A DNA stretch of 11,372 nt from an uncultured Micrococcales bacterium (GTDB taxonomy: Bacteria; Actinomycetota; Actinomycetes; Actinomycetales; Microbacteriaceae), in the NCBI GenBank assembly GCA_903853515.1, contig CAINTU010000165.1, positions 1-11,372 on the forward strand, given 5' to 3'. Position 1 is the stretch's first letter, and every line of letters starts with the position of its first letter. Position numbers and translations under genes: made by a program. The notes below the pieces were generated by a model that saw only the letters and a program-made list of their open reading frames with translations, ran no database searches and was not told the origin of the DNA. Shown here in pieces: positions 1 through 7,441 of this stretch.

Positions 1-365
1 ATGCCATAGGCCAGAACCGGCACCTTATCTAACACTGCTACCTCTAGGGCTTGGTTCACCTGGTCGCGAGTCAGAAACTGAGCCTCGTCAAGAAGCAAGC
101 AGGCAACTGGCAAAGCGCCTTGGCCCTTGCGAGCCTCGATTATGGTCGTCACGGCTTCTCTCAGGTTTAGTTCGGGTGTCACCAGGAGGTCAACATCTCG
201 CTCAACGCCGAGCCGAGACACAATCTTTCGGTCACCCTTCAAATCGATTGCAGGCTTCGCGATGATCACACTTTGGTTGCGCTCTTGATAGTTGTAGGCC
301 ACCTGCAGTAGTGCCGTCGACTTGCCTGAATTCATTGCGCCGTGGCGAAAATAGAGCTTGCTCAT
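1..365 (-). CDS. tdk: Thymidine kinase, C-terminus cut by window start
   Basis: Phosphorylates thymidine (and deoxyuridine) with ATP in the cytoplasmic pyrimidine salvage pathway. The visible 121 codons start with ATG at 365 and run off the left edge. The N-terminus MSKLYFRHGAMNSGKST holds the family's P-loop (residues 9-17, G-A-M-N-S-G-K-S-T). The KPAID segment (37-41) matches the usual lysine-proline stretch, and LLDEAQF (91-97) is the Walker B-like motif whose Glu94 is the expected catalytic base. Family members are about 190-220 residues, so roughly the last third, including the usual C-terminal zinc-binding cysteines and lasso loop, lies outside the window. The start has an AAGG Shine-Dalgarno-like sequence shortly upstream. 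The gene is divergent from the DUF3145-like gene. The family assignment is secure; whether the gene is intact cannot be judged. Confidence 0.93.
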   Translation of the reverse strand, partial: MSKLYFRHGAMNSGKSTALLQVAYNYQERNQSVIIAKPAIDLKGDRKIVSRLGVERDVDLLVTPELNLREAVTTIIEARKGQGALPVACLLLDEAQFLTRDQVNQALEVAVLDKVPVLAYG

Positions 366-391
366 AGGCCTTAATGCTACCCAAGTTCACT

Positions 392-420
392 TTGACATAA
401 CTGACCTGCAGGCGTAATCT
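392..420 (+). promoter_or_regulatory. Near-consensus sigma-70-type promoter for the DUF3145-like gene
   Basis: TTGACA (392-397), a 17-nt spacer and TAATCT (415-420) form an almost perfect housekeeping promoter on the plus strand. Transcription should begin near 426-428, giving a leader of about 78 nt before the ATG at 505. It is the best promoter match I can see in the window. Its -35 lies only about 27 nt upstream of the divergent tdk start, so the two genes probably share regulatory space. Confidence 0.75.
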
Positions 421-504
421 GGCATCAAATAGCTTCAAGTGCTGCATTTTTGCTCTTTGGTAGTGGTCGTTGGGGAAGACGCATCTAAACCAAAAGGAGC
501 AAGC

Positions 505-972
505 ATGAATTCGCAGCAGGCTGGCATGCTCATTCTGCACGCAGGCACAGCGCCTGAAATCACAGGTGCGTTTTTCGCACTCGAAAGTTTGAGACTTTTA
601 GAGCCAACACAACTGAGATTGCTAAGACTTGAGCACTCTGTCGACTTGTTTTGCGACTATGCGAAGGCAGCGCAAATTGTCGAATCACTTGCAGCATCGC
701 AATCAATAACGTTTGAGCTTGCACTCTTTTGCCACGATGGGGCAGATGGAATCAGATTCGTCTATGTGCCTGGCCTCGGGCTCAAAAGCCACCAAATCGA
801 TTCAGCGGGCAACAAGGTGTTGAACGAATTCGTGCTCGCAAAGATCTGCGCTTTGCCTTCTGCAGTTGCAATAAAGCGAGCTCTCGATGAAGCCCTGGCC
901 ATTAGTTGGGATCACGAGATTGAGTCGCTGGCGAAAAGTTCTTGGCTAATTCAAGACCGAATGGTTGGTTAG
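505..972 (+). CDS. DUF3145-like actinobacterial protein of unknown function
   Basis: A 155-residue soluble protein with no signal peptide or membrane segment. I recognise it as a divergent DUF3145 member from remembered family features: a short N-terminal strand like 'GMLILHAG' (residues 7-14), a central 'FELALF' strand followed by a 'VPGLGLKSHQID' segment, and a C-terminal helix ending in 'SWDHEIESL', matching the family's W-D-x-E-L-E pattern. The family is essentially restricted to actinobacteria and is usually found beside fabF; its function is unknown. The start is the ATG at 505, with AAAGGAG (493-499) five bases upstream; an in-frame GTG at 439 has no such site and would add a non-family leader. 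Here the gene converges on fabF with 38 nt between the stop codons and has its own strong promoter. Neighbourhood suggests a link to fatty-acid synthesis, but that is inference. Confidence 0.72.
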   Translation: MNSQQAGMLILHAGTAPEITGAFFALESLRLLEPTQLRLLRLEHSVDLFCDYAKAAQIVESLAASQSITFELALFCHDGADGIRFVYVPGLGLKSHQIDSAGNKVLNEFVLAKICALPSAVAIKRALDEALAISWDHEIESLAKSSWLIQDRMVG

Positions 973-975
973 CTG

Positions 976-991
976 GCTCGAGCAATCGAGC
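976..991. terminator. Candidate bidirectional hairpin between convergent genes
   Basis: GCTCGA (976-981), a GCAA loop (982-985) and TCGAGC (986-991) form a perfect 6-bp stem, with a GNRA tetraloop when read on the plus strand. It starts 3 nt after the DUF3145 stop and lies 19 nt beyond the fabF stop. Neither strand has a following U-run, so it is not a classical intrinsic terminator. Its position between two convergent stop codons is the main argument for a termination or 3'-end role. Confidence 0.4.
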
Positions 992-1010
992 ACCCTACAA
1001 AGAATCAGAT

Positions 1011-2249
1011 TTAGCGGTTGTAGCTTCTAAAAACAACTACAGCGTTGTGGCCGCCAAAGCCAAACGAGTTGCTAATCGCCAAAATGTTGTCTTCAAGTTC
1101 ACGTGGGCTAGTCACCACGTCAAGCTTGATTTCTGGGTCTTGGTCGTCGAGGTTGATTGTTGGCGGGGCAACTTTGTCTTTTAGCGCAAGCACTGTGAAG
1201 ATTGCCTCGATAGCACCCGCGCCACCCAATAGGTGACCGGTTGAAGCCTTTGTCGCAGAAACCGGGATGCCGGCTAGCTTGTCGCCAAACACACGCAAGA
1301 GGGCGTGGTATTCGGCAATATCGCCTACAGGTGTGCTCGTTGCGTGCGCGTTAATGTGCTTCACGTCGTCGATCGTCGCGTTTGCGTGTTCTAGAGCCAT
1401 CAGCACGGCACGAGCAGCGCCCGAACCCTCTGGGTCTGGCGCCGTGATGTGGTAGGCGTCGCTGGTCACAGCGCCAGCGGCAAGCTCTGCATAAATCTTT
1501 GCCCCGCGGGCAAGCGCGTGTTCTTCGGTCTCAAGCACTAGAGCGCCTGCGCCTTCGCCCATAACGAAACCATCGCGGTTCACATCGTATGGGCGGCTGG
1601 CTTTGCTTGGCTCATCGTTGCGGCGTGAAAGAGCGTGCATAGCAGCAAATGCTGCCATCGGCATAGGGTGCATAGCAGCTTCGCAGCCACCTGCCAAGAC
1701 AACATCGATTTCACCCGAGCGAAGTCGGGTGATCGCGTTGGCGATTGCTTCTGTGCCAGAGGCGCATGCTGAAACCGCCGTGCGAACTCCGCCGCGAGCG
1801 GCGATATCCATGCCGATTGCTGCAGCCGGACCATTTGGCATCAACATTGGCACGGTCATAGGCAAAACGCGACGAGGGCCTTTTTCGATGAGTGTGTCAT
1901 AGGCGTCGAGCAGAGTCCAGACACCACCGATGCCGGTTGCAAATTCAACCGCGATACGTTCCGGTTCAACGTTTTCAACCGCGGCATCGGCCCAAGCCTC
2001 ACGCGCGGCGATCAGAGCGAACTGCGAAGATGGGTCGAGACGTTTGGTTTCTTGCAGTGTCAATACTTCTGCTGCTCGAACCTTAGCTTGACCAGCAAAA
2101 GTTACTGGCAGCTCGTGGCGAGCTACCCATTCATGTTCGAGAGTTGAGATGCCTGATTCACCGGCAAGCAGAGCTCGCCAGGTTGATGCTACGTCGCCAC
2201 CGAGTGGGGTAGTCGCCCCAAGCCCGGTGACAACAATTTTGCTGGTCAA
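1011..2249 (-). CDS. fabF: 3-oxoacyl-[ACP] synthase II
   Basis: Condenses malonyl-ACP with a growing acyl-ACP, the elongation step of type II fatty-acid synthesis in the cytoplasm. The 412-residue length is normal. The thiolase fold carries the nucleophile Cys162 in 'VSACASGTEAIA', His302 in 'NAHATSTPVGD', Lys334 in 'SATKASTGHL' with His339 as the second catalytic histidine, and the glycine-rich 'NSFGFGGHN' (394-402) near the C-terminus. The start is TTG at 2249: it gives the typical N-terminus MTSKIVVTGLGATTPLGG, an in-frame stop (that of acpP) lies just upstream, and the next Met is residue 131. A weak GTTAGG site (2259-2264) lies 9 nt before it. It begins 18 nt after the acpP stop and is the last gene of the operon. 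Confidence in function is high; KasA/KasB-type substrate preference cannot be read here. Confidence 0.96.
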   Translation of the reverse strand: MTSKIVVTGLGATTPLGGDVASTWRALLAGESGISTLEHEWVARHELPVTFAGQAKVRAAEVLTLQETKRLDPSSQFALIAAREAWADAAVENVEPERIAVEFATGIGGVWTLLDAYDTLIEKGPRRVLPMTVPMLMPNGPAAAIGMDIAARGGVRTAVSACASGTEAIANAITRLRSGEIDVVLAGGCEAAMHPMPMAAFAAMHALSRRNDEPSKASRPYDVNRDGFVMGEGAGALVLETEEHALARGAKIYAELAAGAVTSDAYHITAPDPEGSGAARAVLMALEHANATIDDVKHINAHATSTPVGDIAEYHALLRVFGDKLAGIPVSATKASTGHLLGGAGAIEAIFTVLALKDKVAPPTINLDDQDPEIKLDVVTSPRELEDNILAISNSFGFGGHNAVVVFRSYNR

Positions 2250-2267
2250 AACAATTGGCCTAACTAA

Positions 2268-2516
2268 TTAGCCCTGTGCAGCGACGATGAAGTTAACAGC
2301 GTCACCCACGGTCAAAAGCGATTTCACTTCTTCGTCAGGAATTTTCACGCCGAACTTGTCTTCGCAGTTCACAACGATGGTCATCATCGAGATTGAATCG
2401 ATGTCTAGGTCATTGGTGAATGACTTTTCGGCTAGAACTGACGCGGTGTCGATACCGGTCTCTTCGTTTACGATCTCGGCTAGGCCGGCCAAAACTTCGT
2501 CGTGCGAAAGTGCCAT
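2268..2516 (-). CDS. acpP: Acyl carrier protein
   Basis: The small acidic carrier that holds growing fatty acyl chains as thioesters on 4'-phosphopantetheine. It has 82 residues, typical for a bacterial ACP. The attachment site is Ser41 in 'DLDIDSISMM', the usual D-S motif at the start of helix II; the acidic stretch 'PDEEVKSL' (60-67) is the recognition helix III region. The ATG at 2516 is preceded by a strong AGGAG six bases upstream, the best Shine-Dalgarno in the operon, which fits the need for ACP in excess over the enzymes. It lies 40 nt after the fabH stop and 18 nt before fabF. It is expected to be activated by a phosphopantetheinyl transferase (AcpS) encoded elsewhere. Confidence 0.97.
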   Translation of the reverse strand: MALSHDEVLAGLAEIVNEETGIDTASVLAEKSFTNDLDIDSISMMTIVVNCEDKFGVKIPDEEVKSLLTVGDAVNFIVAAQG

Positions 2517-2556
2517 GATTTTCTCCTATAAATTCGGTTTTGTTCCAGAGATAAGT

Positions 2557-3561
2557 TTAGGGCAGAACAACAACCTGAGCTGCGAAGGCAAGCCCTGCGC
2601 CAAAGCCGATCTCTAGTGCCAATCCACCCGATTCAACCTGGTGTTCTGCAAGCAAGCGGTGCATGGCCAATGGCACGCTGGCGGCCGAGGTGTTGCCTGT
2701 GTCTGCGATGTCTCTTGCCACTACAACAGTTGCTGGCAGTTTGAGAGTCTTGACCATCTCGTCAATAATGCGCATGTTGGCCTGGTGTGTGACCAACGCG
2801 CTCAGGTCGTTCGCGGTTACGCCAGCGGCATCGAGTGCCTCTTGGGCGACCTTAGCCATTTGCCAAACTGCCCACCGAAAAACGCTCTGGCCATCTTGGC
2901 GAAGAGTCGGCCAACTGGTCTCGCCGTCGCGAAAATCAAGCAGGCTGCCGGTCATGCTAACCGCACCCCACTTTGAACCATCTGAGCCCCAGACCGTCGG
3001 CGAAATGCCAGGTATGTCGCTCGGGCCAACGACAGCGGCACCTGCGCCATCGCCAAGCAAGAACGAAATCGAGCGGTCAGCTGGGTCAATGTAGTCGGTC
3101 AATTTCTCGCCACCAACGACCAGCACGTATTTTGCGAGGCCTGACCGAACCATGGCGTCTGCCTGAGCGATGCCATAGCAATAGCCGGCGCAGGCAGCTG
3201 AGATGTCGAATGCAGGGGCTGGGTTGGCACCGATCAGTTCTGCCAACAAAGTCGCTGCCGATGGGGTCTGATATGGGTGAGAAATTGTGCTGAAGATTAC
3301 CGCTCCAATTTCGCGCGGCTCGATGCCAGCTTTTTGAATCGCTTCAGTAGAGGCCGCAACAGCCATATCCATAAGTGATTGATCTTTGCCGGCACGGCGA
3401 CGGGTGATTATGCCGGTGCGCTGGCGAATCCACTCGTCACTCGAATCGATTGGGCCAGCAACTTCATCGTTAGTAACAACTTGGTCGCCGCGCGCCGCAC
3501 CTAGAGCATAGATGCGTGAATAACGCACGGTTTCGAACTGCTTGAGTTGAGCGTGTGCCAT
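2557..3561 (-). CDS. fabH: 3-oxoacyl-[ACP] synthase III (initiating condensation)
   Basis: Starts fatty-acid synthesis by condensing a short acyl-CoA primer with malonyl-ACP. The 334 residues fit the family. The catalytic triad is visible: Cys124 in 'DISAACAGYCYG', His259 in 'LVTHQANMRI' and Asn290 in 'IADTGNTSAAS'. 'SSDEWIRQRTGI' (40-51) matches the conserved N-terminal CoA-binding region and 'IGFGAGLAFAAQVVV' the C-terminal end. In actinobacteria FabH often prefers branched primers and so sets iso/anteiso fatty acids, but the specificity here is inference. The ATG at 3561 has AAGGA at good spacing. It follows fabD after 25 nt. Confidence 0.96.
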   Translation of the reverse strand: MAHAQLKQFETVRYSRIYALGAARGDQVVTNDEVAGPIDSSDEWIRQRTGIITRRRAGKDQSLMDMAVAASTEAIQKAGIEPREIGAVIFSTISHPYQTPSAATLLAELIGANPAPAFDISAACAGYCYGIAQADAMVRSGLAKYVLVVGGEKLTDYIDPADRSISFLLGDGAGAAVVGPSDIPGISPTVWGSDGSKWGAVSMTGSLLDFRDGETSWPTLRQDGQSVFRWAVWQMAKVAQEALDAAGVTANDLSALVTHQANMRIIDEMVKTLKLPATVVVARDIADTGNTSAASVPLAMHRLLAEHQVESGGLALEIGFGAGLAFAAQVVVLP

Positions 3562-3587
3562 GTTGATTCCTTGCCGACCGTTGGGTC

Positions 3588-4520
3588 TTAGACGTGACTC
3601 GCTATTAGATCTTTTGCTGCATCGATTTGATCTGGGGTCTTTAGTGCCAAAATCTCGATGCCGGGCATTCCGCGCTTAGCGAGGCCAGCTAGCGTTCCGG
3701 CAGGTGAGAGTTCAATTACCGCGCTGACACCCATGTCTGTTAGCGATTGCATGCATAAATCCCAGCGCACCGAGTTTGCAATTTGGCCCACCATCAAGTT
3801 GCAAAATTGCGCGCCAGAACTAACTTGGCTGCCATCAAAGTTTGTCAACAGAATGCTAGTGGGGTCTGAAACTTGGCTGCCTTCGGTGTCGATCTGTGCT
3901 GACAGTTCGGCGACAGCTGGCTGCATTTGGTTTGAGTGAAAAGCGCCGGCGACCTGCAGTTGAACCACTCTGGTGCCAGCCGGCGGTGTGGCAACCAGCG
4001 ACTCGATTGCGAGCGTCGGCCCTGCAGCCACAATTTGACCCGCGCCGTTGATATTGGCTGCGGTTGCGCCGGCAGCTTCAATAGCGGCCGTGACCAACGC
4101 AGCATCACCACCGAGTACGGCTGCCATCGAACCCGATGAGGCAGCAGCAGCTTTAGCCATCGCTAAAGCACGCGCGTTGACCCATTCGATTGCAGTTTTT
4201 GGGCTAAGCACGTTGGCAATTGCGGCAGCCGCGAATTCACCAACAGAGTGACCCGCGACAGCGAAGTTCGTTGGAATGAATGACTTCGGGTCATCCCAGA
4301 GTTCAAAAAACGAAGCCATGCTGGCAGCTACGATCAATGGCTGGGCGATAGCTGTGTCTCGAATTGTGTCAGCGTCGCTTTGGGTTCCGTGCAAACCTAA
4401 ATCAAGGCCGATGAAGTCGCTGAAATATCTGATGCGTTCGGCATAGCTTGGCAGTTCTAACCATGGGGCCATAAAGCCTGGCGCCTGTGAGCCTTGACCG
4501 GGGCACAAGAATGCGAGCAT
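3588..4520 (-). CDS. fabD: Malonyl-CoA:ACP transacylase
   Basis: Transfers malonyl groups from malonyl-CoA to ACP, supplying the extender unit for FabH and FabF. It has 310 residues, normal for the family. 'CPGQGSQAPG' (6-15) forms the oxyanion region; the nucleophile is Ser92 in 'GHSVGEFAAA'; Arg117 in 'VNARALAM' should hold the malonyl carboxylate; His195 in 'AGAFHSNQM' completes the dyad. The ATG at 4520 has GAAGG about 8 nt upstream. The gene lies 37 nt downstream of the aceE stop with nothing between. In Streptomyces and mycobacteria a PucR-type regulator gene occupies this spot, so its absence is notable. Confidence 0.96.
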   Translation of the reverse strand: MLAFLCPGQGSQAPGFMAPWLELPSYAERIRYFSDFIGLDLGLHGTQSDADTIRDTAIAQPLIVAASMASFFELWDDPKSFIPTNFAVAGHSVGEFAAAAIANVLSPKTAIEWVNARALAMAKAAAASSGSMAAVLGGDAALVTAAIEAAGATAANINGAGQIVAAGPTLAIESLVATPPAGTRVVQLQVAGAFHSNQMQPAVAELSAQIDTEGSQVSDPTSILLTNFDGSQVSSGAQFCNLMVGQIANSVRWDLCMQSLTDMGVSAVIELSPAGTLAGLAKRGMPGIEILALKTPDQIDAAKDLIASHV

Positions 4521-4557
4521 TTGCTAAACCTTCACCTTTCGGATTGTGCGAAGACTG

Positions 4558-7281
4558 TTAGGCGTCGCCGCCAGCGTTACCAGATGTGCCGGCAGTCACG
4601 TCATGCAACTTGTAACGGTCGATTGCGATTTGAGGCACGCTTGAATCGACCTCGCCTCTTGCTGCGAGCTGCTCGAGAACTCGAACAGCAATCGAAGGTC
4701 CATCAATTTTGAAGGCTCGACGTGCAGCTGCGCGGGTATCGCTGAAGCCGAAACCGTCAGCCCCAAGAGTTGCATAATCACCAGGAACCCAAGCGCGAAT
4801 CTGGTCTGGCACTTGATGCATAAAGTCGGTGACACCCAAGAACGGGCCACCTGCACCGGCCAACTTAGAAGTCACATAGGGCAACGGTGTGCTCTCATTC
4901 GGATTCAAGAACTTGTGCTCGTCAAGCGCAAGTGCTTCGCGGCGCAACTCTGTAAACGAGGTCACCGACCAAATGTCAGCCGAGACGCCCCAGTCATTAG
5001 CCAACAAAGCTTGCGCCTCATAAGCCCAAGGCACTGCAACGCCAGAGGCAAGAATCTGGGCCTTTACACCCGATGCGTTGTTGCGACTTACCCTGTGAAT
5101 ACCACGTATTATGCCTTCGACGTCTACGCCTTCTGGCTCAGCCGGTTGCACAATCGGCTCGTTGTAAACCGTCAGATAAAAGACAACGTTTGGATCTTTG
5201 TGGGTGCCGCCATACATTCGCTCAATACCGTGGCGAATGATGTGGCCAATCTCGTAGCCATATGCAGGGTCGTATGTGATCACGCCTGTGTTGGTTGCCG
5301 CAATAACAGGTGAGTGGCCGTCAGCGTGCTGAAGACCCTCACCTGTTAGCGTGGTGCGACCGGCGGTTGCACCGATCATGAAACCGCGTGAAAGCTGATC
5401 GGTCGCTGCCCAGATAGCATCTGCAGTTCGCTGGAATCCGAACATCGAATAGAACACATAGAACGGAATGGTTGGCTGGCCGTGCGTTGCATACGAAGTG
5501 CCCGCTGCAGTGAAAGCCGCAACCGAGCCAGCTTCATTAATGCCTGTGTGCAAAATCTGCCCTGCTGAGCTTTCTTTGTATGAAAGCAAAAGTTCGCGGT
5601 CTACCGAAATGTAGTGCTGACCTTTTGGGTTGTAGATCTTGGCGGTAGGAAAGAATGCATCCATGCCGAATGTTCTTGCTTCATCAGGAATTATCGGCAC
5701 GATACGTTCACCGGTGCCTGGCGAACGCAACAGGTCTTTCAAAAGGCGAACGAATGCCATTGTTGTGGCTACCTCTTGAGTGCCTGAACCGCCCTTAGCG
5801 ACGTCATAGACCTTGTGCTCAGGCAGCTCGAACGAAACGTATTTGCTGCGACGCTCTGGCAGATAGCCACCAAGTGCGCGACGACGCTCATGCAGATATT
5901 GAATCTCTGGTGTCGACGAATCTGGGCGGTAGTAAGGAGGTTGATATGGGTTTGCCTCAAGAACGGCATCGGTAATCGGAATCTGCATTTCGTCACGGAA
6001 TGACTTGAGGTTCTCTAGAGTCAGCTTCTTCATCTGGTGTGTCGCGTTGCGACCTTCAAATGATTTGCCTAGACCGTAGCCCTTGATGGTCTTCGCCAAG
6101 ATAACCGTCGGCTGACCTTTGTGTGCCATTGCGGCCGCATAGGCTGCATAGATTTTGCGATAGTCGTGGCCGCCGCGCTTAAGGCCCCAAACTTGTTCAT
6201 CGGTCATTGACTCGACAAGCTTTGCGGTGCGCGGGTCGCGACCAAAGAAGTTTTCTCGAACGAACGCGCCGTTCTCGGTTTTATAGGTCTGAAAGTCACC
6301 ATCCGGTGTGCGGTTCATCAGATCAACGAGCGCACCTTCGGCATCTGCCGCCAATAGCGAATCCCATTCGCGACCCCAAACCACTTTGATTACGTTCCAG
6401 CCTGCACCTCTAAAGAACGATTCAAGTTCTTGAATGATTTTGCCGTTGCCGCGAACCGGGCCATCCAAGCGTTGCAGATTGCAGTTCACCACGAAAGTTA
6501 AGTTATCGAGACCGTCATTGGCGGCTAGTTGCAGCGCGCCACGCGATTCGACCTCGTCTAGTTCGCCATCACCTAAAAACGCCCAAACGTGCTGTTCTGA
6601 CGTGTTCTTAAAGCCGCGACCCTCTAGATAGCGGTTGTATTGAGCCTGATAAATAGCGTTGATAGGGCCGATACCCATCGACACAGTAGGGAACTGCCAG
6701 AAATCTGGCATCAACCTTGGATGCGGGTATGACGAGAGACCCCCGCCAGCATGCGAACGCTCTTGTCTGAAACCATCAAGCTGGGATTCGCTTAGTCGGC
6801 CCTCTAGAAAAGCGCGGGCATATGGGCCAGGCGAGGCGTGACCCTGAATGAAAATCTGGTCACCGCCCGATGGGTGATCTTGGCCTTTGAAAAAGTGGTT
6901 GAATCCAACTTCATATAGCGAAGCCGAAGATGCGAATGTCGAGATGTGGCCACCCACAGAGATGCCGGGACGCTGCGCTCGGTGCACAAGCATCGCGGCG
7001 TTCCAACGCATCCATGCGCGGTAAGTTCTTTCAATCGCTTCGTCGCCTGGAAACTCAGGCTCATCGGCTGTTGCAATCGTGTTGATGTAATCGGTGGTCT
7101 GCACCATTGGCACGGCCAATTGAAGTTCGCTAGAGCGTCGAAGCAGGCTCAGCATGATTTCTCTTGCGCGTTCGCGACCGTGCACCCGAGCAACAGCGTC
7201 GAGCGACTCTAGCCATTCACGCGTCTCTTCAGGATCGCGATCGAATCCTTGGCCAAACGAGTCTGCATAATCTAACGACAA
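4558..7281 (-). CDS. aceE: Pyruvate dehydrogenase E1 component, homodimeric type
   Basis: Thiamine-diphosphate-dependent decarboxylation of pyruvate and reductive acetylation of the E2 lipoyl group, the entry to acetyl-CoA. The 907 residues are full length for homodimeric E1. The ThDP/Mg motif runs from Gly237-Asp-Gly-Glu240 to Asn266-Cys-Asn268. His112 in 'GGHISTFASS', His148 in 'QGHASPGPYA' and His415 in 'RNATHQMKK' correspond to conserved active-site residues, and the C-terminus ends 'TSGNAGGDA' as in other family members. The start is TTG at 7281: AAAGAGGA (7286-7293) lies four bases upstream, a stop precedes it in frame, and the N-terminus 'PEETREWLESLDAV' aligns with the family; the next Met is residue 43. 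No E2 or E3 gene is in the window. Being first in a run with fabDH-acpP-fabF, it probably couples acetyl-CoA supply to lipid synthesis. Confidence 0.97.
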   Translation of the reverse strand: MSLDYADSFGQGFDRDPEETREWLESLDAVARVHGRERAREIMLSLLRRSSELQLAVPMVQTTDYINTIATADEPEFPGDEAIERTYRAWMRWNAAMLVHRAQRPGISVGGHISTFASSASLYEVGFNHFFKGQDHPSGGDQIFIQGHASPGPYARAFLEGRLSESQLDGFRQERSHAGGGLSSYPHPRLMPDFWQFPTVSMGIGPINAIYQAQYNRYLEGRGFKNTSEQHVWAFLGDGELDEVESRGALQLAANDGLDNLTFVVNCNLQRLDGPVRGNGKIIQELESFFRGAGWNVIKVVWGREWDSLLAADAEGALVDLMNRTPDGDFQTYKTENGAFVRENFFGRDPRTAKLVESMTDEQVWGLKRGGHDYRKIYAAYAAAMAHKGQPTVILAKTIKGYGLGKSFEGRNATHQMKKLTLENLKSFRDEMQIPITDAVLEANPYQPPYYRPDSSTPEIQYLHERRRALGGYLPERRSKYVSFELPEHKVYDVAKGGSGTQEVATTMAFVRLLKDLLRSPGTGERIVPIIPDEARTFGMDAFFPTAKIYNPKGQHYISVDRELLLSYKESSAGQILHTGINEAGSVAAFTAAGTSYATHGQPTIPFYVFYSMFGFQRTADAIWAATDQLSRGFMIGATAGRTTLTGEGLQHADGHSPVIAATNTGVITYDPAYGYEIGHIIRHGIERMYGGTHKDPNVVFYLTVYNEPIVQPAEPEGVDVEGIIRGIHRVSRNNASGVKAQILASGVAVPWAYEAQALLANDWGVSADIWSVTSFTELRREALALDEHKFLNPNESTPLPYVTSKLAGAGGPFLGVTDFMHQVPDQIRAWVPGDYATLGADGFGFSDTRAAARRAFKIDGPSIAVRVLEQLAARGEVDSSVPQIAIDRYKLHDVTAGTSGNAGGDA

Positions 7282-7441
7282 CTGATCCTCTTTTCACGCT
7301 CTTGCGCAGGGTCGTGGTTGACCCGCGCTGAAAGTGGTGGCCCTTGTCAGGCCAGATACAAGTTTAGGCAATCTTGGGCGCATCTGAACCGCGCACCGCT
7401 ATCGCGTGCGAAGATTGAAGCACTCTTTCGAAAGGTTTAAC
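7282..7441. promoter_or_regulatory. Divergent control region between aceE and the peroxiredoxin gene
   Basis: This 160-nt gap must hold the promoter of the aceE-fab operon and that of the peroxiredoxin gene, since both genes point outwards. On the minus strand it contains the aceE Shine-Dalgarno AAAGAGGA (7286-7293); on the plus strand it contains GAAAGG (7430-7435) for the peroxiredoxin. I see TTGACC at 7318-7323 and TTGTCA at 7344-7349 on the plus strand but no well-spaced -10 partner for either, and no convincing minus-strand pair. A short inverted repeat CTTGT (7343-7347) / ACAAG (7358-7362) could be a protein site, but it is short enough to be chance. Confidence 0.55.

Noticed and set aside
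439..504. In-frame GTG at 439 as the start of the DUF3145-like gene
   Set aside because: It lacks a ribosome binding site and would add a hydrophobic 22-residue leader not matching the family; ATG at 505 has AAAGGAG at ideal spacing.
421..504. Riboswitch or attenuator in the leader of the DUF3145-like gene
   Set aside because: The roughly 78-nt leader shows no recognisable aptamer consensus, leader peptide or strong terminator/antiterminator stems.
1580..1902. Open frames antisense to or overlapping fabF (and similar ones inside aceE, fabD and fabH)
   Set aside because: They are shadows of strong coding genes, lack ribosome binding sites and encode Arg/Ser/Ala/Cys-rich peptides with no recognisable family.
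7324..7410. Promoter pairs for the peroxiredoxin or aceE built on TTGACC, TTGTCA or TTGGGC
   Set aside because: None has a reasonable -10 at 16-19 nt, and no SigR-like thiol-stress promoter was visible; I therefore list only the region as a control region.
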